NCBI GenBank assembly: GCA_046049865.1
Contig: JBJOQO010000054.1
Location: forward strand, 1 to 22,338
Source: JANPCX01 sp046049865
GTDB taxonomy: Bacteria; Pseudomonadota; Gammaproteobacteria; Burkholderiales; Burkholderiaceae_C
Reading direction: 5' to 3'
Length of the DNA stretch: 22,338 bases
Part shown: piece after piece, positions 15,469-22,338 of the stretch
How positions within the stretch are numbered: the first letter of the stretch is position 1
How the letters are laid out: each line of letters starts with the position of its first letter
Program-made: the position numbers and the translations under genes
The notes under the pieces: model-generated
What the model was told of the DNA's origin: nothing
Seen by the model: the letters and a program-made list of their open reading frames with translations, nothing else
Databases searched by the model: none

Positions 15469-15497
15469 GGTTCCGTCGCTCATCCGAGGACGGAACC
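15469..15497. promoter_or_regulatory. 9-bp perfect hairpin (H1) in the dapA-GST intergenic region
   Basis: GGTTCCGTC (15469-15477) pairs with GACGGAACC (15489-15497) over the 11-nt loop GCTCATCCGAG. The loop bases GCTCATC are complementary to GATGAGC at 15511-15517 in the next hairpin, so the two could interact or exclude each other. It lies 75-105 bp upstream of the dapA-like start codon. Confidence 0.5.
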
Positions 15498-15498
15498 A

Positions 15499-15526
15499 CA
15501 GCTCCGGTCAGATGAGCTGGGTTTTT
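15499..15526 (+). terminator. Candidate intrinsic terminator (H2), plus strand
   Basis: CAGCTC (15499-15504) pairs with GAGCTG (15514-15519) over a 9-nt loop, followed by GG and five T's (15522-15526). It begins one base after H1. Genes on both sides are on the minus strand, so this would end a plus-strand RNA not otherwise annotated. Confidence 0.45.
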
Positions 15527-15538
15527 GCGTGTTTCGAG

Positions 15539-15586
15539 GCACACGCCACCGCTGCCCATGGGCAGCGGATTAGCAAGGACGTGTGC
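15539..15586. repeat. Nested inverted repeat after the GST gene
   Basis: CCGCTGCCCATGGGCAGCGG (15549-15568) is a perfect 20-bp palindrome. It is enclosed by GCACACG (15539-15545) and CGTGTGC (15580-15586), so the whole could fold as one long interrupted stem. No T-tract follows on either strand. It may stabilise the 3' end of the GST mRNA or be a dimeric-protein site. Confidence 0.5.
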
Positions 15587-15601
15587 ACGAATGACATGTT
15601 G

Positions 15602-16249
15602 TCAGTCTAACGCGGGAGCCAGAGGCTTGTCACCCACCCGCCGCTCACTGCGCCAATACGCCGCCACTTTGGGCAGGGCAGCGACTCGCCGCAGGAGCGC
15701 TGCCACCATCGACGTTTGGGCCAACGCGGCATCGGTCGCGCCGGGAAATTGTTCTCGCCAAACCTCGATCAGCTGCAACAGTGACAGGTCGGCATAACTG
15801 AGTTTGCCCGCCACCAAGTGGCGCGGGCCGGCGGGGTTGCGGGTGATGATGGTGTCGAACCACTGCAGACACTGGGGTATGCGCTTGCGGGCGAAGTCAG
15901 CGGCGGCGTCTGGCGTATGTGCTGCTTCGGTCTCCAACAACATGTCTTCAATGGTCAATTGGATTTGCTGCGTCCAGACCCGGGCTTGTTCACTGCGGGC
16001 CACCAATTTGAGGGTGGGAGCGAGGTGGTGCAGGATGGCCGCCGTTTGTCCCATCACCAGGTCGCCATCTATGAGAAAAGGCTTGGCGAAAGGCGGATGG
16101 GGTTGGCGGCTGTCTTGCACCACGCTGTGCAAGACAGCTTCGCTGCTGCGCCCGACATCGACATACGGTGCACCCGCTGCTTCCAGCGCCAAACGCAAAA
16201 ATTCACCGCTGCCTTGGCCTGCGGGCCCGTCAAACAATTGATAAGTCAT
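15602..16249 (-). CDS. Glutathione S-transferase-family protein
   Basis: The 215-residue protein has an N-terminal thioredoxin-like domain (about 1-80) starting MTYQLFDGPAGQGSGEFLRL, with the cis-Pro region KPFLIDGDLVMGQTAAIL: the Pro precedes FLIDGD and the Gln-Thr-Ala replaces the usual glutathione-contacting Glu-Ser. An all-helical C-terminal domain (about 90-205) includes LVAGKLSYADLSLLQLI, the GST C-terminal Asp motif. The ATG at 16249 is clear. It follows the YeiH-type gene by 33 bp. The glutathione-binding Ser-to-Thr change means enzymatic activity is uncertain. The substrate is unknown. Confidence 0.85.
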   Translation of the reverse strand: MTYQLFDGPAGQGSGEFLRLALEAAGAPYVDVGRSSEAVLHSVVQDSRQPHPPFAKPFLIDGDLVMGQTAAILHHLAPTLKLVARSEQARVWTQQIQLTIEDMLLETEAAHTPDAAADFARKRIPQCLQWFDTIITRNPAGPRHLVAGKLSYADLSLLQLIEVWREQFPGATDAALAQTSMVAALLRRVAALPKVAAYWRSERRVGDKPLAPALD

Positions 16250-16282
16250 AACGGACTGTAGCGGGTGTCAGTGCTGCCCTAT

Positions 16283-17314
16283 TCACGGATAAGTTCCAAG
16301 AACGAACACCCCCACCAGCACCGCCGCAGCCAACCACAGCGTTTCCGCCAGCATCAAAGCCAGCGGCCGCCAGCCCGTTTGGAACAGCGACTTGAACGAA
16401 GTTTTGACGCCCAAACCCGTGATGGCCACCACCAAACAGCCCCGGGCCAGCTCTTGAATGATGGGTTGTGCAACAGCCGGAATGCCCCAAAAGGAATTGA
16501 CCATCACCAGCACCATGAACACCCACAAGAACCAGGGCACCAGAGCAGGTCGAGGCAACAAAGCCGCGCCTTCTTCCGGCGCGGCGTGGTGTTTGGCATA
16601 GGCCAAGGACACCGCAGCCACCACCAGCACCAACAAGGCCACACGAAAGAGCTTCACCACGGTGGCGTTGTCACCGGTGGCCGCGCCCATCAGGTAACCC
16701 GCACCCACTACCTGGGCCACATCGTGAATGGAGCCTCCCAAAAACAAACCCGCGTGCGCGGGCGACAAACTCAAGGCGCGGGCAATCAAGGGGTAGAGCA
16801 GCATGGCAATGGTGGAGAAACACGTCACCGTCACCACCACCATCAAAGTGAACCGTTCCTGTTCCCGGCTTTTGGGCAAAACCGCCGAAATGGCCAAGGC
16901 CGCCGAGGCCCCACAAATCGCAGTGGCACCACCTGACAACAAACCTTGGGTGGTCGTTAAACCGAGGCGTCGCGCCAAAGTGATGCCCAGCGCGATGGTG
17001 CTGGCCACGCAAACCACCACCGTCAGCGCCGTGGGCCAACCCAGCGCCACAATTTGACTCGCGGTGATGCGCGCCCCCAGCAAAGCCACGCCCCAGCGCA
17101 ACACCGTGCTGGCGCAAAACACCAGCCCCGGTTTGACCCTGGGGTCGTCGTGCAAAAAGTGGAAAGACACGCCAAAGAGCAAGGCGTAAAGCAGTTGGGG
17201 CCCGTCATGCCAACGGGCCTGGCCTGCCACCCACAGGCGGTTCAACCCCGCCACACCCGACCACCCCCTCGCGCTGAGAACCGACGGCGATGTGGGTTGA
17301 CGGGGCTTGGTCAC
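16283..17314 (-). CDS. YeiH/UPF0324-family membrane protein (putative sulfate exporter)
   Basis: The 343-residue protein has about ten hydrophobic segments and the family signatures LRWGVALLGARI, GLLSGGATAICGASAALAI (about 142-160) and GGSIHDVAQVVGAGY (about 213-227). It is assigned to the YeiH family, often labelled a putative sulfate exporter; the transport substrate is not well established. The start is GTG 17314, three bases after the fpr stop, so it is translationally linked to fpr. The N-terminus before residue 40 is variable. The GST gene follows by 33 bp. Confidence 0.9.
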   Translation of the reverse strand: MTKPRQPTSPSVLSARGWSGVAGLNRLWVAGQARWHDGPQLLYALLFGVSFHFLHDDPRVKPGLVFCASTVLRWGVALLGARITASQIVALGWPTALTVVVCVASTIALGITLARRLGLTTTQGLLSGGATAICGASAALAISAVLPKSREQERFTLMVVVTVTCFSTIAMLLYPLIARALSLSPAHAGLFLGGSIHDVAQVVGAGYLMGAATGDNATVVKLFRVALLVLVVAAVSLAYAKHHAAPEEGAALLPRPALVPWFLWVFMVLVMVNSFWGIPAVAQPIIQELARGCLVVAITGLGVKTSFKSLFQTGWRPLALMLAETLWLAAAVLVGVFVLGTYP

Positions 17315-17317
17315 ACC

Positions 17318-18094
17318 TTACTTTTCAACAAAGGCGCGTTCGATGACGTAGTCGCCGAGTTCGCCTTGGCGTGGGCTGATCTTGAAGCCGTGGCGGTCCA
17401 GCACCTTGCAGGAGTCTTCCAGCATGGCGGCATTGCCACAAATCATGGCGCGATCGGTTTCTGGGTTGAGTGGCGCAATACCGAGGTCTTGGCACAGCTT
17501 GCCGGAATCCAGCAATTCGGTGAGGCGGCCTTGGTTGCGGAAGGGCTCGCGGGTCACCGTGGGGTAGTAAAGCAACTTGCCCTTCACATACTCGCCCAAG
17601 AACTCATGTTCGGGCAGCTTGTTTTCAATCAGGTCGGCATAGGCCAACTCGTTCACTTGGCGCACGCCGTGGATGAGAATCACCTGCTCGAACCGCTCAT
17701 AGGTTTCTGGGTCTTGGATGATGCTCATGAAGGGCGCAAGGCCCGTGCCTGTGGCCAGCAAAAACACGCGTTTGCCGGGGCGCAGGTCATCAATCACCAA
17801 ACTGCCCACGGGTTTGCTGCCCACGATGACTTCATCACCCACCTTCAAATGCTGCAGCCGCGAGGTCAAAGGGCCATTGGGCACCTTGATGCTGAAGAAC
17901 TCCAGGTGCTCGTCATGGTTGGGACTGGCCACGCTGTAGGCACGCAGCAGCGGTTTGCCGTCCACCGGCAGGCCAATCATGATGAAGTGACCATTGCGAA
18001 AACGCAGCGCCGGATTGCGCGTGGTGCGAAAGGAAAACAGCGTGTCGTTCCAGTGGTGAACATCAAGAACGCGCTCGGTTGCGTGGGTGGCCAT
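17318..18094 (-). CDS. fpr: Ferredoxin--NADP(+) reductase
   Basis: The 258-residue FAD enzyme transfers electrons between NADPH and ferredoxin or flavodoxin. The FAD motif RAYSVAS is at about 51-57, GHFIMIGL at about 35-42, and the NADP-binding GTGLAPFMSI follows FLLATGTG. ICGNAAMLEDSCKVL matches the nicotinamide-side segment, and the C-terminus ends in VERAFVEK with the aromatic in the family's usual tail region. Length matches the E. coli enzyme class (248). The start is ATG 18094, 27 bp after the DUF971 gene. The fdxA ferredoxin at the head of the same gene run is a natural redox partner, though this is inferred from proximity. Confidence 0.94.
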   Translation of the reverse strand: MATHATERVLDVHHWNDTLFSFRTTRNPALRFRNGHFIMIGLPVDGKPLLRAYSVASPNHDEHLEFFSIKVPNGPLTSRLQHLKVGDEVIVGSKPVGSLVIDDLRPGKRVFLLATGTGLAPFMSIIQDPETYERFEQVILIHGVRQVNELAYADLIENKLPEHEFLGEYVKGKLLYYPTVTREPFRNQGRLTELLDSGKLCQDLGIAPLNPETDRAMICGNAAMLEDSCKVLDRHGFKISPRQGELGDYVIERAFVEK

Positions 18095-18121
18095 AAAAAC
18101 TCAAATAAGGTGCGGAACCCG

Positions 18122-18436
18122 CTATTTTGACAAATCGCCCAGCTCACGCAGATACAGCCAGGGATAAATGCCCCGGCCATGGCCATCGCTGAAGACGAGG
18201 TTGAGGCCTTTGTCGCCCACGGTATGGATCTCGGCCAATCGCACGTCCGCTACCAAAGCGGGGTGGGAACCCTGGGTTCGCACGGCCTGTTCACACGCAG
18301 CACAGCGGCAACGCGCACGCAGCAAGGCGTGCGGCAATTGGCTGCGCTCACCATTGGGCCACTCAATTTCAAGCAGTCCCGAACGCTGGTGGTCAGTGAT
18401 GGCGCTGGGCCACACGTGGTCTTCCATGTCCAACAT
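18122..18436 (-). CDS. DUF971 (gamma-butyrobetaine hydroxylase-like N-terminal domain) protein
   Basis: The protein is 104 residues from ATG 18436. DUF971 features are LEIEWPNGERSQLPHALLR, then the cysteine cluster RCRCAACEQ, VADVRLAEIHTVGDKGLNLVFSDGHGRGIYPWLYLREL. The three Cys could bind zinc or an iron-sulfur cluster. The start is set by the TGATG junction: the ATP-binding protein's TGA (18438-18436) shares its last base with this ATG. An internal ATG at 18427 is possible. In many betaproteobacteria DUF971 genes lie beside ubiE (recalled), but here it is coupled to an ABC importer and fpr. Function unknown. Confidence 0.85.
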   Translation of the reverse strand: MLDMEDHVWPSAITDHQRSGLLEIEWPNGERSQLPHALLRARCRCAACEQAVRTQGSHPALVADVRLAEIHTVGDKGLNLVFSDGHGRGIYPWLYLRELGDLSK

Positions 18437-19299
18437 CACACCACCTCTTTCATGCCGCTTGGGCCCACTTCGGTGGAAAAACCTTCCAAACCGCCGTGCT
18501 CCAGCTCATGGCCCATGGCGGCCAGGCTCTCTTCGCGGATCAGGTTGCGCAGCTTGTGCAGGATTTGAGTGAACTCGACCGACGACATCATTTCAGCTGT
18601 GCGGGGCCTGGGCAAGGGAATAGCGATTTCTGCCTTGATGCGACCGGGCCGGGCCGTCATCACATACACGCGGTCAGAAAGGAAAATCGCTTCTTCAATG
18701 TCGTGTGTGATGAAAAGCACCGACAGGCGAAAACGCTGCCAAATGTTGGTCAGGATTTGCTGCATCACCACGCGGGTTTGGGAGTCGAGTGCTCCAAAGG
18801 GTTCGTCCATCAACATCACTTGTGGGCTGGTCGCCAATGCGCGCACGATGCCCACACGCTGCTTCATGCCCCCAGAGAGCTGATCCGGGTAATGGTTCTC
18901 AAAAGCCAACAAACCGGCCAAGCCGAGCAGGGTGCGTGCCATGGTTTCGCGTTTGTTTGCACCAACGCCCTGCATCTTTAAACCGAACTCCACGTTCTTT
19001 CGCACCGACATCCAGGGAAACAGGGAGTACTGCTGGAAGACCACGCCGCGGTCGGGGCTGGGACCGGCGATGGGTTGCCCATCGAGCAACACCTTGCCTT
19101 GAGTCGGTTTAGCAAACCCCGCCACCACATTGAGCAAGGTCGACTTGCCGCAACCCGAAGGGCCAATCAACGAGACAAACTCCCCGGGCGCCACACGCAA
19201 CGTCACGTCGCGAACCGCATCAATGCGTTGGTGGGCGGCACCGAATGACATCGACAGCCCACGCACCTCAATATGGCCCTTGGCCTGTGGCGTGTTCAT
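18436..19299 (-). CDS. ABC importer ATP-binding protein (NitT/TauT/SsuB type)
   Basis: The 287-residue ATPase has Walker A GPSGCGKST (46-54), Q-loop VVFQQYSLFPW (about 87-96), signature LSGGMKQRV (141-149), Walker B VMLMDEP (161-167) and the switch His in FITHDIEEA (H199). It belongs to the nitrate/sulfonate/taurine importer group. It starts at ATG 19299, in a 4-bp ATGA overlap with the permease stop. The region after about residue 245 is a short C-terminal extension. The substrate cannot be told from the ATPase. Confidence 0.93.
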   Translation of the reverse strand: MNTPQAKGHIEVRGLSMSFGAAHQRIDAVRDVTLRVAPGEFVSLIGPSGCGKSTLLNVVAGFAKPTQGKVLLDGQPIAGPSPDRGVVFQQYSLFPWMSVRKNVEFGLKMQGVGANKRETMARTLLGLAGLLAFENHYPDQLSGGMKQRVGIVRALATSPQVMLMDEPFGALDSQTRVVMQQILTNIWQRFRLSVLFITHDIEEAIFLSDRVYVMTARPGRIKAEIAIPLPRPRTAEMMSSVEFTQILHKLRNLIREESLAAMGHELEHGGLEGFSTEVGPSGMKEVV

Positions 19300-20243
19300 G
19301 TGCGCCCGCCCATTTTGGTGAACTCCAACCAGGGCAACAACAGCTTGGACGCCCAGCGAATCAACCAGCTGCAGGCCAATCCCAGCACACCGATGGTGAT
19401 CATGCCCAGCACGATGTCGGCATAAGAGATCAGTGAATACGCCTCCCAAGTGAAGTAACCAATGCCGAACTGGCCCGAAATCATTTCAGCCGCGATCAGC
19501 GACACCCAGGCCACGCCCATGCCCACGGCCAGGCCGGTAAACACCTGAGGCGCAGCGCCGGGCAATACGACATGCCACATCAACTGTGGTTCACGGGCAC
19601 CCAGGCATTGGCCCGCGCGCAGCAGCACCGCATCCACGGCCTGCACGCCGCTGACGGTGTTGAGCAAGATGGGAAAAAACGCGCCAATGAAGGTGATAAA
19701 AACAATGCTCACCTCGTTGTCCGGCCACAGCATGATGGAAATCGGCACCCAGGCAATGGCGGGGATGGGGCGCAAAGCTTCAACCACCGGGAACAACAAC
19801 TGCCGCGTCAGCCGGTAGCGGCCAATCAACAAACCCAAGGTCACACCGAGCACCGTGGCCAGCGCAAAACCGATACAAATGCGACGCAGGCTGATGCCCA
19901 CATTCAACATGAATTTGTTGGAATTCATGGCCTCGCCGAACTTGTGCAACACCTCCAGGGGCGTGGGCAAGTTGGTGAACCGAATGTAGAAGTCCCAGCG
20001 GTAGGTGGTGGCCAAATGCCAGAACAACACCAGACCCAAAAGGGAGCATCCACCAAGCAGGGCGGGCACCGCATGGTCACGCAAGGTTTGTTGCAGGCCC
20101 AACAAACGAGACGGACTGGCTGGCGCTGCCGCCGCATCGACGGCTGCGGGCATCGTGGGCTCAGCCAGCCGCACCACGGCGGACGCAGCCGAGGCCGTGG
20201 CATCGGTGGCGGTGGGCAAAGCCCTCAAGGGTGCAGTGGACAT
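19296..20243 (-). CDS. ABC importer permease (NitT/TauT/SsuC type)
   Basis: The 315-residue permease has an Ala/Pro-rich N-terminal cytoplasmic stretch (1-60), then about six membrane segments. The EAA-type coupling loop is GQCLGAREPQLMWHVVLPGAAPQVFTGLAVGMGVAWVSLIAAEMI (its EAA/G...P pattern near 205-225). ALRPIPAIAWVPISIMLW is the family's second signature. It starts at ATG 20243, 21 bp after the binding-protein gene, and overlaps the ATPase gene by 4 bp. The pair clearly forms one transporter. Confidence 0.93.
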   Translation of the reverse strand: MSTAPLRALPTATDATASAASAVVRLAEPTMPAAVDAAAAPASPSRLLGLQQTLRDHAVPALLGGCSLLGLVLFWHLATTYRWDFYIRFTNLPTPLEVLHKFGEAMNSNKFMLNVGISLRRICIGFALATVLGVTLGLLIGRYRLTRQLLFPVVEALRPIPAIAWVPISIMLWPDNEVSIVFITFIGAFFPILLNTVSGVQAVDAVLLRAGQCLGAREPQLMWHVVLPGAAPQVFTGLAVGMGVAWVSLIAAEMISGQFGIGYFTWEAYSLISYADIVLGMITIGVLGLACSWLIRWASKLLLPWLEFTKMGGRT

Positions 20244-20264
20244 GGACCAACTCCTGCGTGGGAC

Positions 20265-21656
20265 TCAGAACGGGGCAGCTGCCATCGCCAGCGCATCGGC
20301 ATAAGCCACCAAACGGCCACCGGTGCTGCTGGCATGGGCCTCAGCATCCTTCTTCAATAAGAAGGGCACGATCACGGGTTTCTTGGGGTCGCTGTTGTTG
20401 GCGGCGTAAAACGCTTTGTCAGCAAACACCTTGATGCCCAAGGCTTTGTCAAACACATACGCCACCCGTACTTTCTGGCCCGAGGTTTGCGCACGCTGCA
20501 CCGCTGCCAAGGTGCACACGGCGGACGCATGCGGTGCGATGGGTTTGCCTTCAATCCAGACTTCACCGGCTTCTTTGGGGCGAGTCACCGGAATCTTGCA
20601 CAGCGCGTCGGTGCCGGTGATGTCGTAGTTCGCCAAGGTTTGTTTTTGCGCTTCGTAGTCGAGCTTTTGTTCAGCGAAGGCTTGTTTGACAAAACTCTCG
20701 TTCACCCAGGCGTTGATGTCCAAAGGTTTGACACGGTTCAAACGGGTCAGCACCTCGTGCCCAGTTTTGATGGTGTCGAGCCAGCGCGGTTTGATGCTGG
20801 GGTCCAGGGTGTGAATACCGCCCGGGCCGAGGTAGAGGTAGGCCACTTCTTTTTCAATCTTGGTCCACTCTTCCACCTTAGCTGCGGCGGCCGTGGGGTT
20901 GCTGCGCACCCAGGCATTGGCTTCCATCAAGGCGCGTACATAGGCGACCACCACCTCGGGGTACTGGGTGGCAAAGTCTTTGCGCACCACCACACCGTGG
21001 AAGGTGGGCACTTTGGTTTCAGCGCCATCAAAAATCTTGCGGGCGAAACCGCGGTAAGGCAACAAGTCAGCAAAAGGCACGAAGTTGGCGTGGCCGTCGA
21101 TTTTTTTCTCTTGCAAATTGGTGGTGCCCACCTCGGGGCTCTGGCTGGACAAGTTCCAGAAGTTCTCGGGCCAGCCACGTGACTGCATGGCCTGCAACAA
21201 CATGCCGTGGGCCGCCGAGCCAAAAGGCACCGAAACGTTTTTACCTTTCAGGTCCGCCAGTTCGAAATAGGGTGAATCTTTGTGCACCACCAGCCCATTG
21301 CCCGAACCAAAAGCGTTGTAAGCAATGATGGCCACCAACTGGGTTTCATTGCCCGGCTGCGACTGGCCGGTGGCACCATTGACCAGCAAGGGGTAGTCAC
21401 CCATCATGCCGTTGGTGATGGGTGGACCCGAGGTGAAGTTTTGCCAGTCGAGCTTGAACTTGATGTCTTTGTACTTGCCGGTTTTTGGCAGGTACTTCTC
21501 AATCAGTTTGAGTTCTTTCAACACCACACCACCGGTCACCGTGTTGGTGGTGGTGTTTTGAGTGCCGATGCCGATGACCACTTCTTCAGCTGACCAAGCG
21601 GGGCTGGCCAGGGTGATGAGGCAGGCGAGGAATGCGCTGGATACGAGGTGCTTCAT
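20265..21656 (-). CDS. ABC importer substrate-binding protein fused to a NosL-like domain
   Basis: The 463-residue protein has a Sec signal peptide, MKHLVSSAFLACLITLASPAWSA, cleaved near residue 23. Residues about 24-340 form a NitT/TauT-type periplasmic binding domain, including DWQNFTSGPPITNGMMGDYPLL and GKNVSVPFGSAAHGMLLQAM. Most relatives stop near 330 residues; this one goes on. Residues about 350-455 resemble NosL: CKIPVTRPKEAGEVWIEGK, RVAYVFDKA, ADKAFYAANNS and VPFLLKKDAEAHASSTGGRL match NosL's order of motifs. NosL's Cu(I)-binding CxM reads CKI here (Cys353), so copper binding may be lost. The start is ATG 21656 with GGAG ahead; an upstream start at 21755 is rejected. The ligand is unknown. 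Confidence 0.85.
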   Translation of the reverse strand: MKHLVSSAFLACLITLASPAWSAEEVVIGIGTQNTTTNTVTGGVVLKELKLIEKYLPKTGKYKDIKFKLDWQNFTSGPPITNGMMGDYPLLVNGATGQSQPGNETQLVAIIAYNAFGSGNGLVVHKDSPYFELADLKGKNVSVPFGSAAHGMLLQAMQSRGWPENFWNLSSQSPEVGTTNLQEKKIDGHANFVPFADLLPYRGFARKIFDGAETKVPTFHGVVVRKDFATQYPEVVVAYVRALMEANAWVRSNPTAAAAKVEEWTKIEKEVAYLYLGPGGIHTLDPSIKPRWLDTIKTGHEVLTRLNRVKPLDINAWVNESFVKQAFAEQKLDYEAQKQTLANYDITGTDALCKIPVTRPKEAGEVWIEGKPIAPHASAVCTLAAVQRAQTSGQKVRVAYVFDKALGIKVFADKAFYAANNSDPKKPVIVPFLLKKDAEAHASSTGGRLVAYADALAMAAAPF

Positions 21657-21787
21657 GCTCAGTTCTCCGTGAACAAACAAGGGTGCTGTTGAACGCTCGT
21701 CTCCTCTACCAGCAAGACCGGTGCCACCTGGGGTGGTCAAACCCACATGAACCACGTGGGGGTCTTGGCGGCTCTTTGTGGGGGCTA

Positions 21788-22126
21788 TCAGGTCATCAAA
21801 ACTTCCTGTTCTAGAAACTCACGTTTGTTCGGCACGTTGGCCCACACTTCGGCGTCAACCAAAGGCTCGCGGGCTTCAGAGATCACCGGCCACATCGCCG
21901 ACAAACGGGCGTTGATCTCGACAAACGCTTGTTGTTCAGTGGGCACCTCGGTGTCGGGCACGATGGCGCCCACCGGGCACTCGGGCACACAAACCGCGCA
22001 GTCGATGCACCCTTGTGGGTTGATCACCAAAAAATTCGGGCCCTCATGAAAACAGTCCACCGGGCAGACACTGACGCAGTCGGTGTATTTGCAGCGGATG
22101 CAGGCTTCGGTCACCACAAAAGTCAT
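21788..22126 (-). CDS. fdxA: Seven-iron ferredoxin FdxA
   Basis: The 112-residue ferredoxin is close to Azotobacter ferredoxin I in pattern. Cys 9, 17 and 50 fit the [3Fe-4S] site, and Cys 21, 40, 43 and 46 the [4Fe-4S] site, with extra Cys at 12 and 25 as in that family. The segments VVTEACIRCKYTDCVSVCPV and CIDCAVCVPECPVGAI are diagnostic. A strong AGGAGG ribosome-binding site (22132-22137) lies before ATG 22126. It is the first gene of the minus-strand run and sits 131 bp ahead of the binding protein, so a separate promoter for the transporter is possible. It probably exchanges electrons with the fpr product. Confidence 0.95.
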   Translation of the reverse strand: MTFVVTEACIRCKYTDCVSVCPVDCFHEGPNFLVINPQGCIDCAVCVPECPVGAIVPDTEVPTEQQAFVEINARLSAMWPVISEAREPLVDAEVWANVPNKREFLEQEVLMT

Positions 22127-22246
22127 GGCGCGCCTCCTTCAGTTTTCGTCTTTTGCGCGATACCGATGGCCGTGAGCGCCAAGCGCGAGAGCTTGCGTAC
22201 ATCGGGGTCGGGTGGAAGGGTCCGCCAAAAACAGACGCCATGAGAT

Positions 22247-22262
22247 TGGTTAACCTGAACCA
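22247..22262. promoter_or_regulatory. Inverted repeat between fdxA and the divergent gene
   Basis: TGGTT (22247-22251) and AACCA (22258-22262) form a 5-bp inverted repeat with a 6-base spacer. It lies 19 bp before the start codon of the plus-strand partial gene and about 120 bp from fdxA. It could be an operator for either gene; this is weak evidence. Confidence 0.25.
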
Positions 22263-22280
22263 GATCAAGGAGTCCAAGAG

Positions 22281-22338
22281 ATGACGGATAGGCAAAGTGA
22301 ACAAGGCGCAAAGCGCCGGGTATTTACGACCCAATTTA
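22281..22338 (+). CDS. Start of an unidentified plus-strand gene, cut by the window end
   Basis: ATG 22281 is preceded by AAGGAG (22267-22272) at an 8-nt spacing, and the frame is open to the window edge, encoding MTDRQSEQGAKRRVFTTQF. Nineteen residues are too few to name a family. The KRRVFTTQF stretch recalls the N-terminus of some IS3-type OrfA transposases, but I would not call it. It is divergent from fdxA, with 154 bp between the starts. Confidence 0.4.
   Translation, partial: MTDRQSEQGAKRRVFTTQF

Noticed and set aside
19572..20360. Long plus-strand frames antisense to the ABC genes and fpr (also 17054-18130 and 10327-11169)
   Set aside because: They are mirror frames of strongly conserved minus-strand genes. 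They have Gln/His/Arg-rich composition, no recognisable domain and no ribosome-binding site.
21657..21755. 33-residue N-terminal extension of the binding protein
   Set aside because: A proper signal peptide starts at ATG 21656 with a GGAG site, and the extension would block its recognition.
22240..22280. TPP (thi-box)-like bases TGAGATTGG and CCTGAACCAGATC near the window end
   Set aside because: The order and bases do not fit the thi-box core (CTGAGA...ACCTGATC...GCG). No thiamine gene follows, and the similarity is limited to short words.

Overview
The window looks like a chromosomal segment from a betaproteobacterium, most likely order Burkholderiales and family Comamonadaceae. This rests on protein-level resemblance of MnmG, RsmG, ParA/ParB, Psd and PrkA, the moderately high GC content, and the mnmG-rsmG-LysE-parA order. 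The parA/parB genes plus three parS-type sites (8941-8956, 9929-9944, 10117-10132) suggest the replication-origin-proximal partition region. No dnaA gene or DnaA-box cluster is visible. I see no rRNA, tRNA, CRISPR array or complete insertion sequence.

Layout. (1) 1-1570: the N-terminal part of a PrkA/YeaG-type kinase on the minus strand. (2) 1836-11550: a split partition locus. On the minus strand, mnmG, rsmG, a LysE/RhtB exporter and parA are followed by a radical SAM protein, an alpha/beta hydrolase, a MarR regulator and a tautomerase, then parB. One plus-strand gene, argC, lies inside this stretch. The MarR and tautomerase genes each carry the same 16-bp sequence just upstream, probably a shared operator. 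(3) 11687-15393: convergent small-gene pairs. ykgJ (+) meets chaN (-), and psd (+) meets a dapA-like gene (-). A gene-free stretch between chaN and a 53-codon gene holds an orphan intrinsic terminator and a FliA-like promoter. (4) 15394-15601: a strongly structured intergenic region with hairpins, a possible alternative pairing and a plus-strand terminator. (5) 15602-22126: a long run of tightly packed minus-strand genes. In transcription order they are fdxA, an ABC importer (binding protein, permease, ATPase), a DUF971 protein, ferredoxin-NADP reductase, a YeiH-type membrane protein and a glutathione S-transferase-like protein. (6) 22281-22338: the start of a divergent plus-strand gene cut by the window end.

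How the genes fit together. MnmG and RsmG modify tRNA and 16S rRNA, and ParA/ParB/parS segregate the chromosome. The most unusual set is the fdxA-to-GST run. Its binding protein has an extra C-terminal domain resembling NosL, the copper chaperone of nitrous oxide reductase assembly, but the copper-ligand CxM motif reads CKI. Pairing a ferredoxin and its reductase with an importer, a Cys-containing DUF971 protein and a YeiH exporter suggests import of a sulfur- or metal-linked compound that needs reduction. That is inference; the substrate cannot be read from the sequence.
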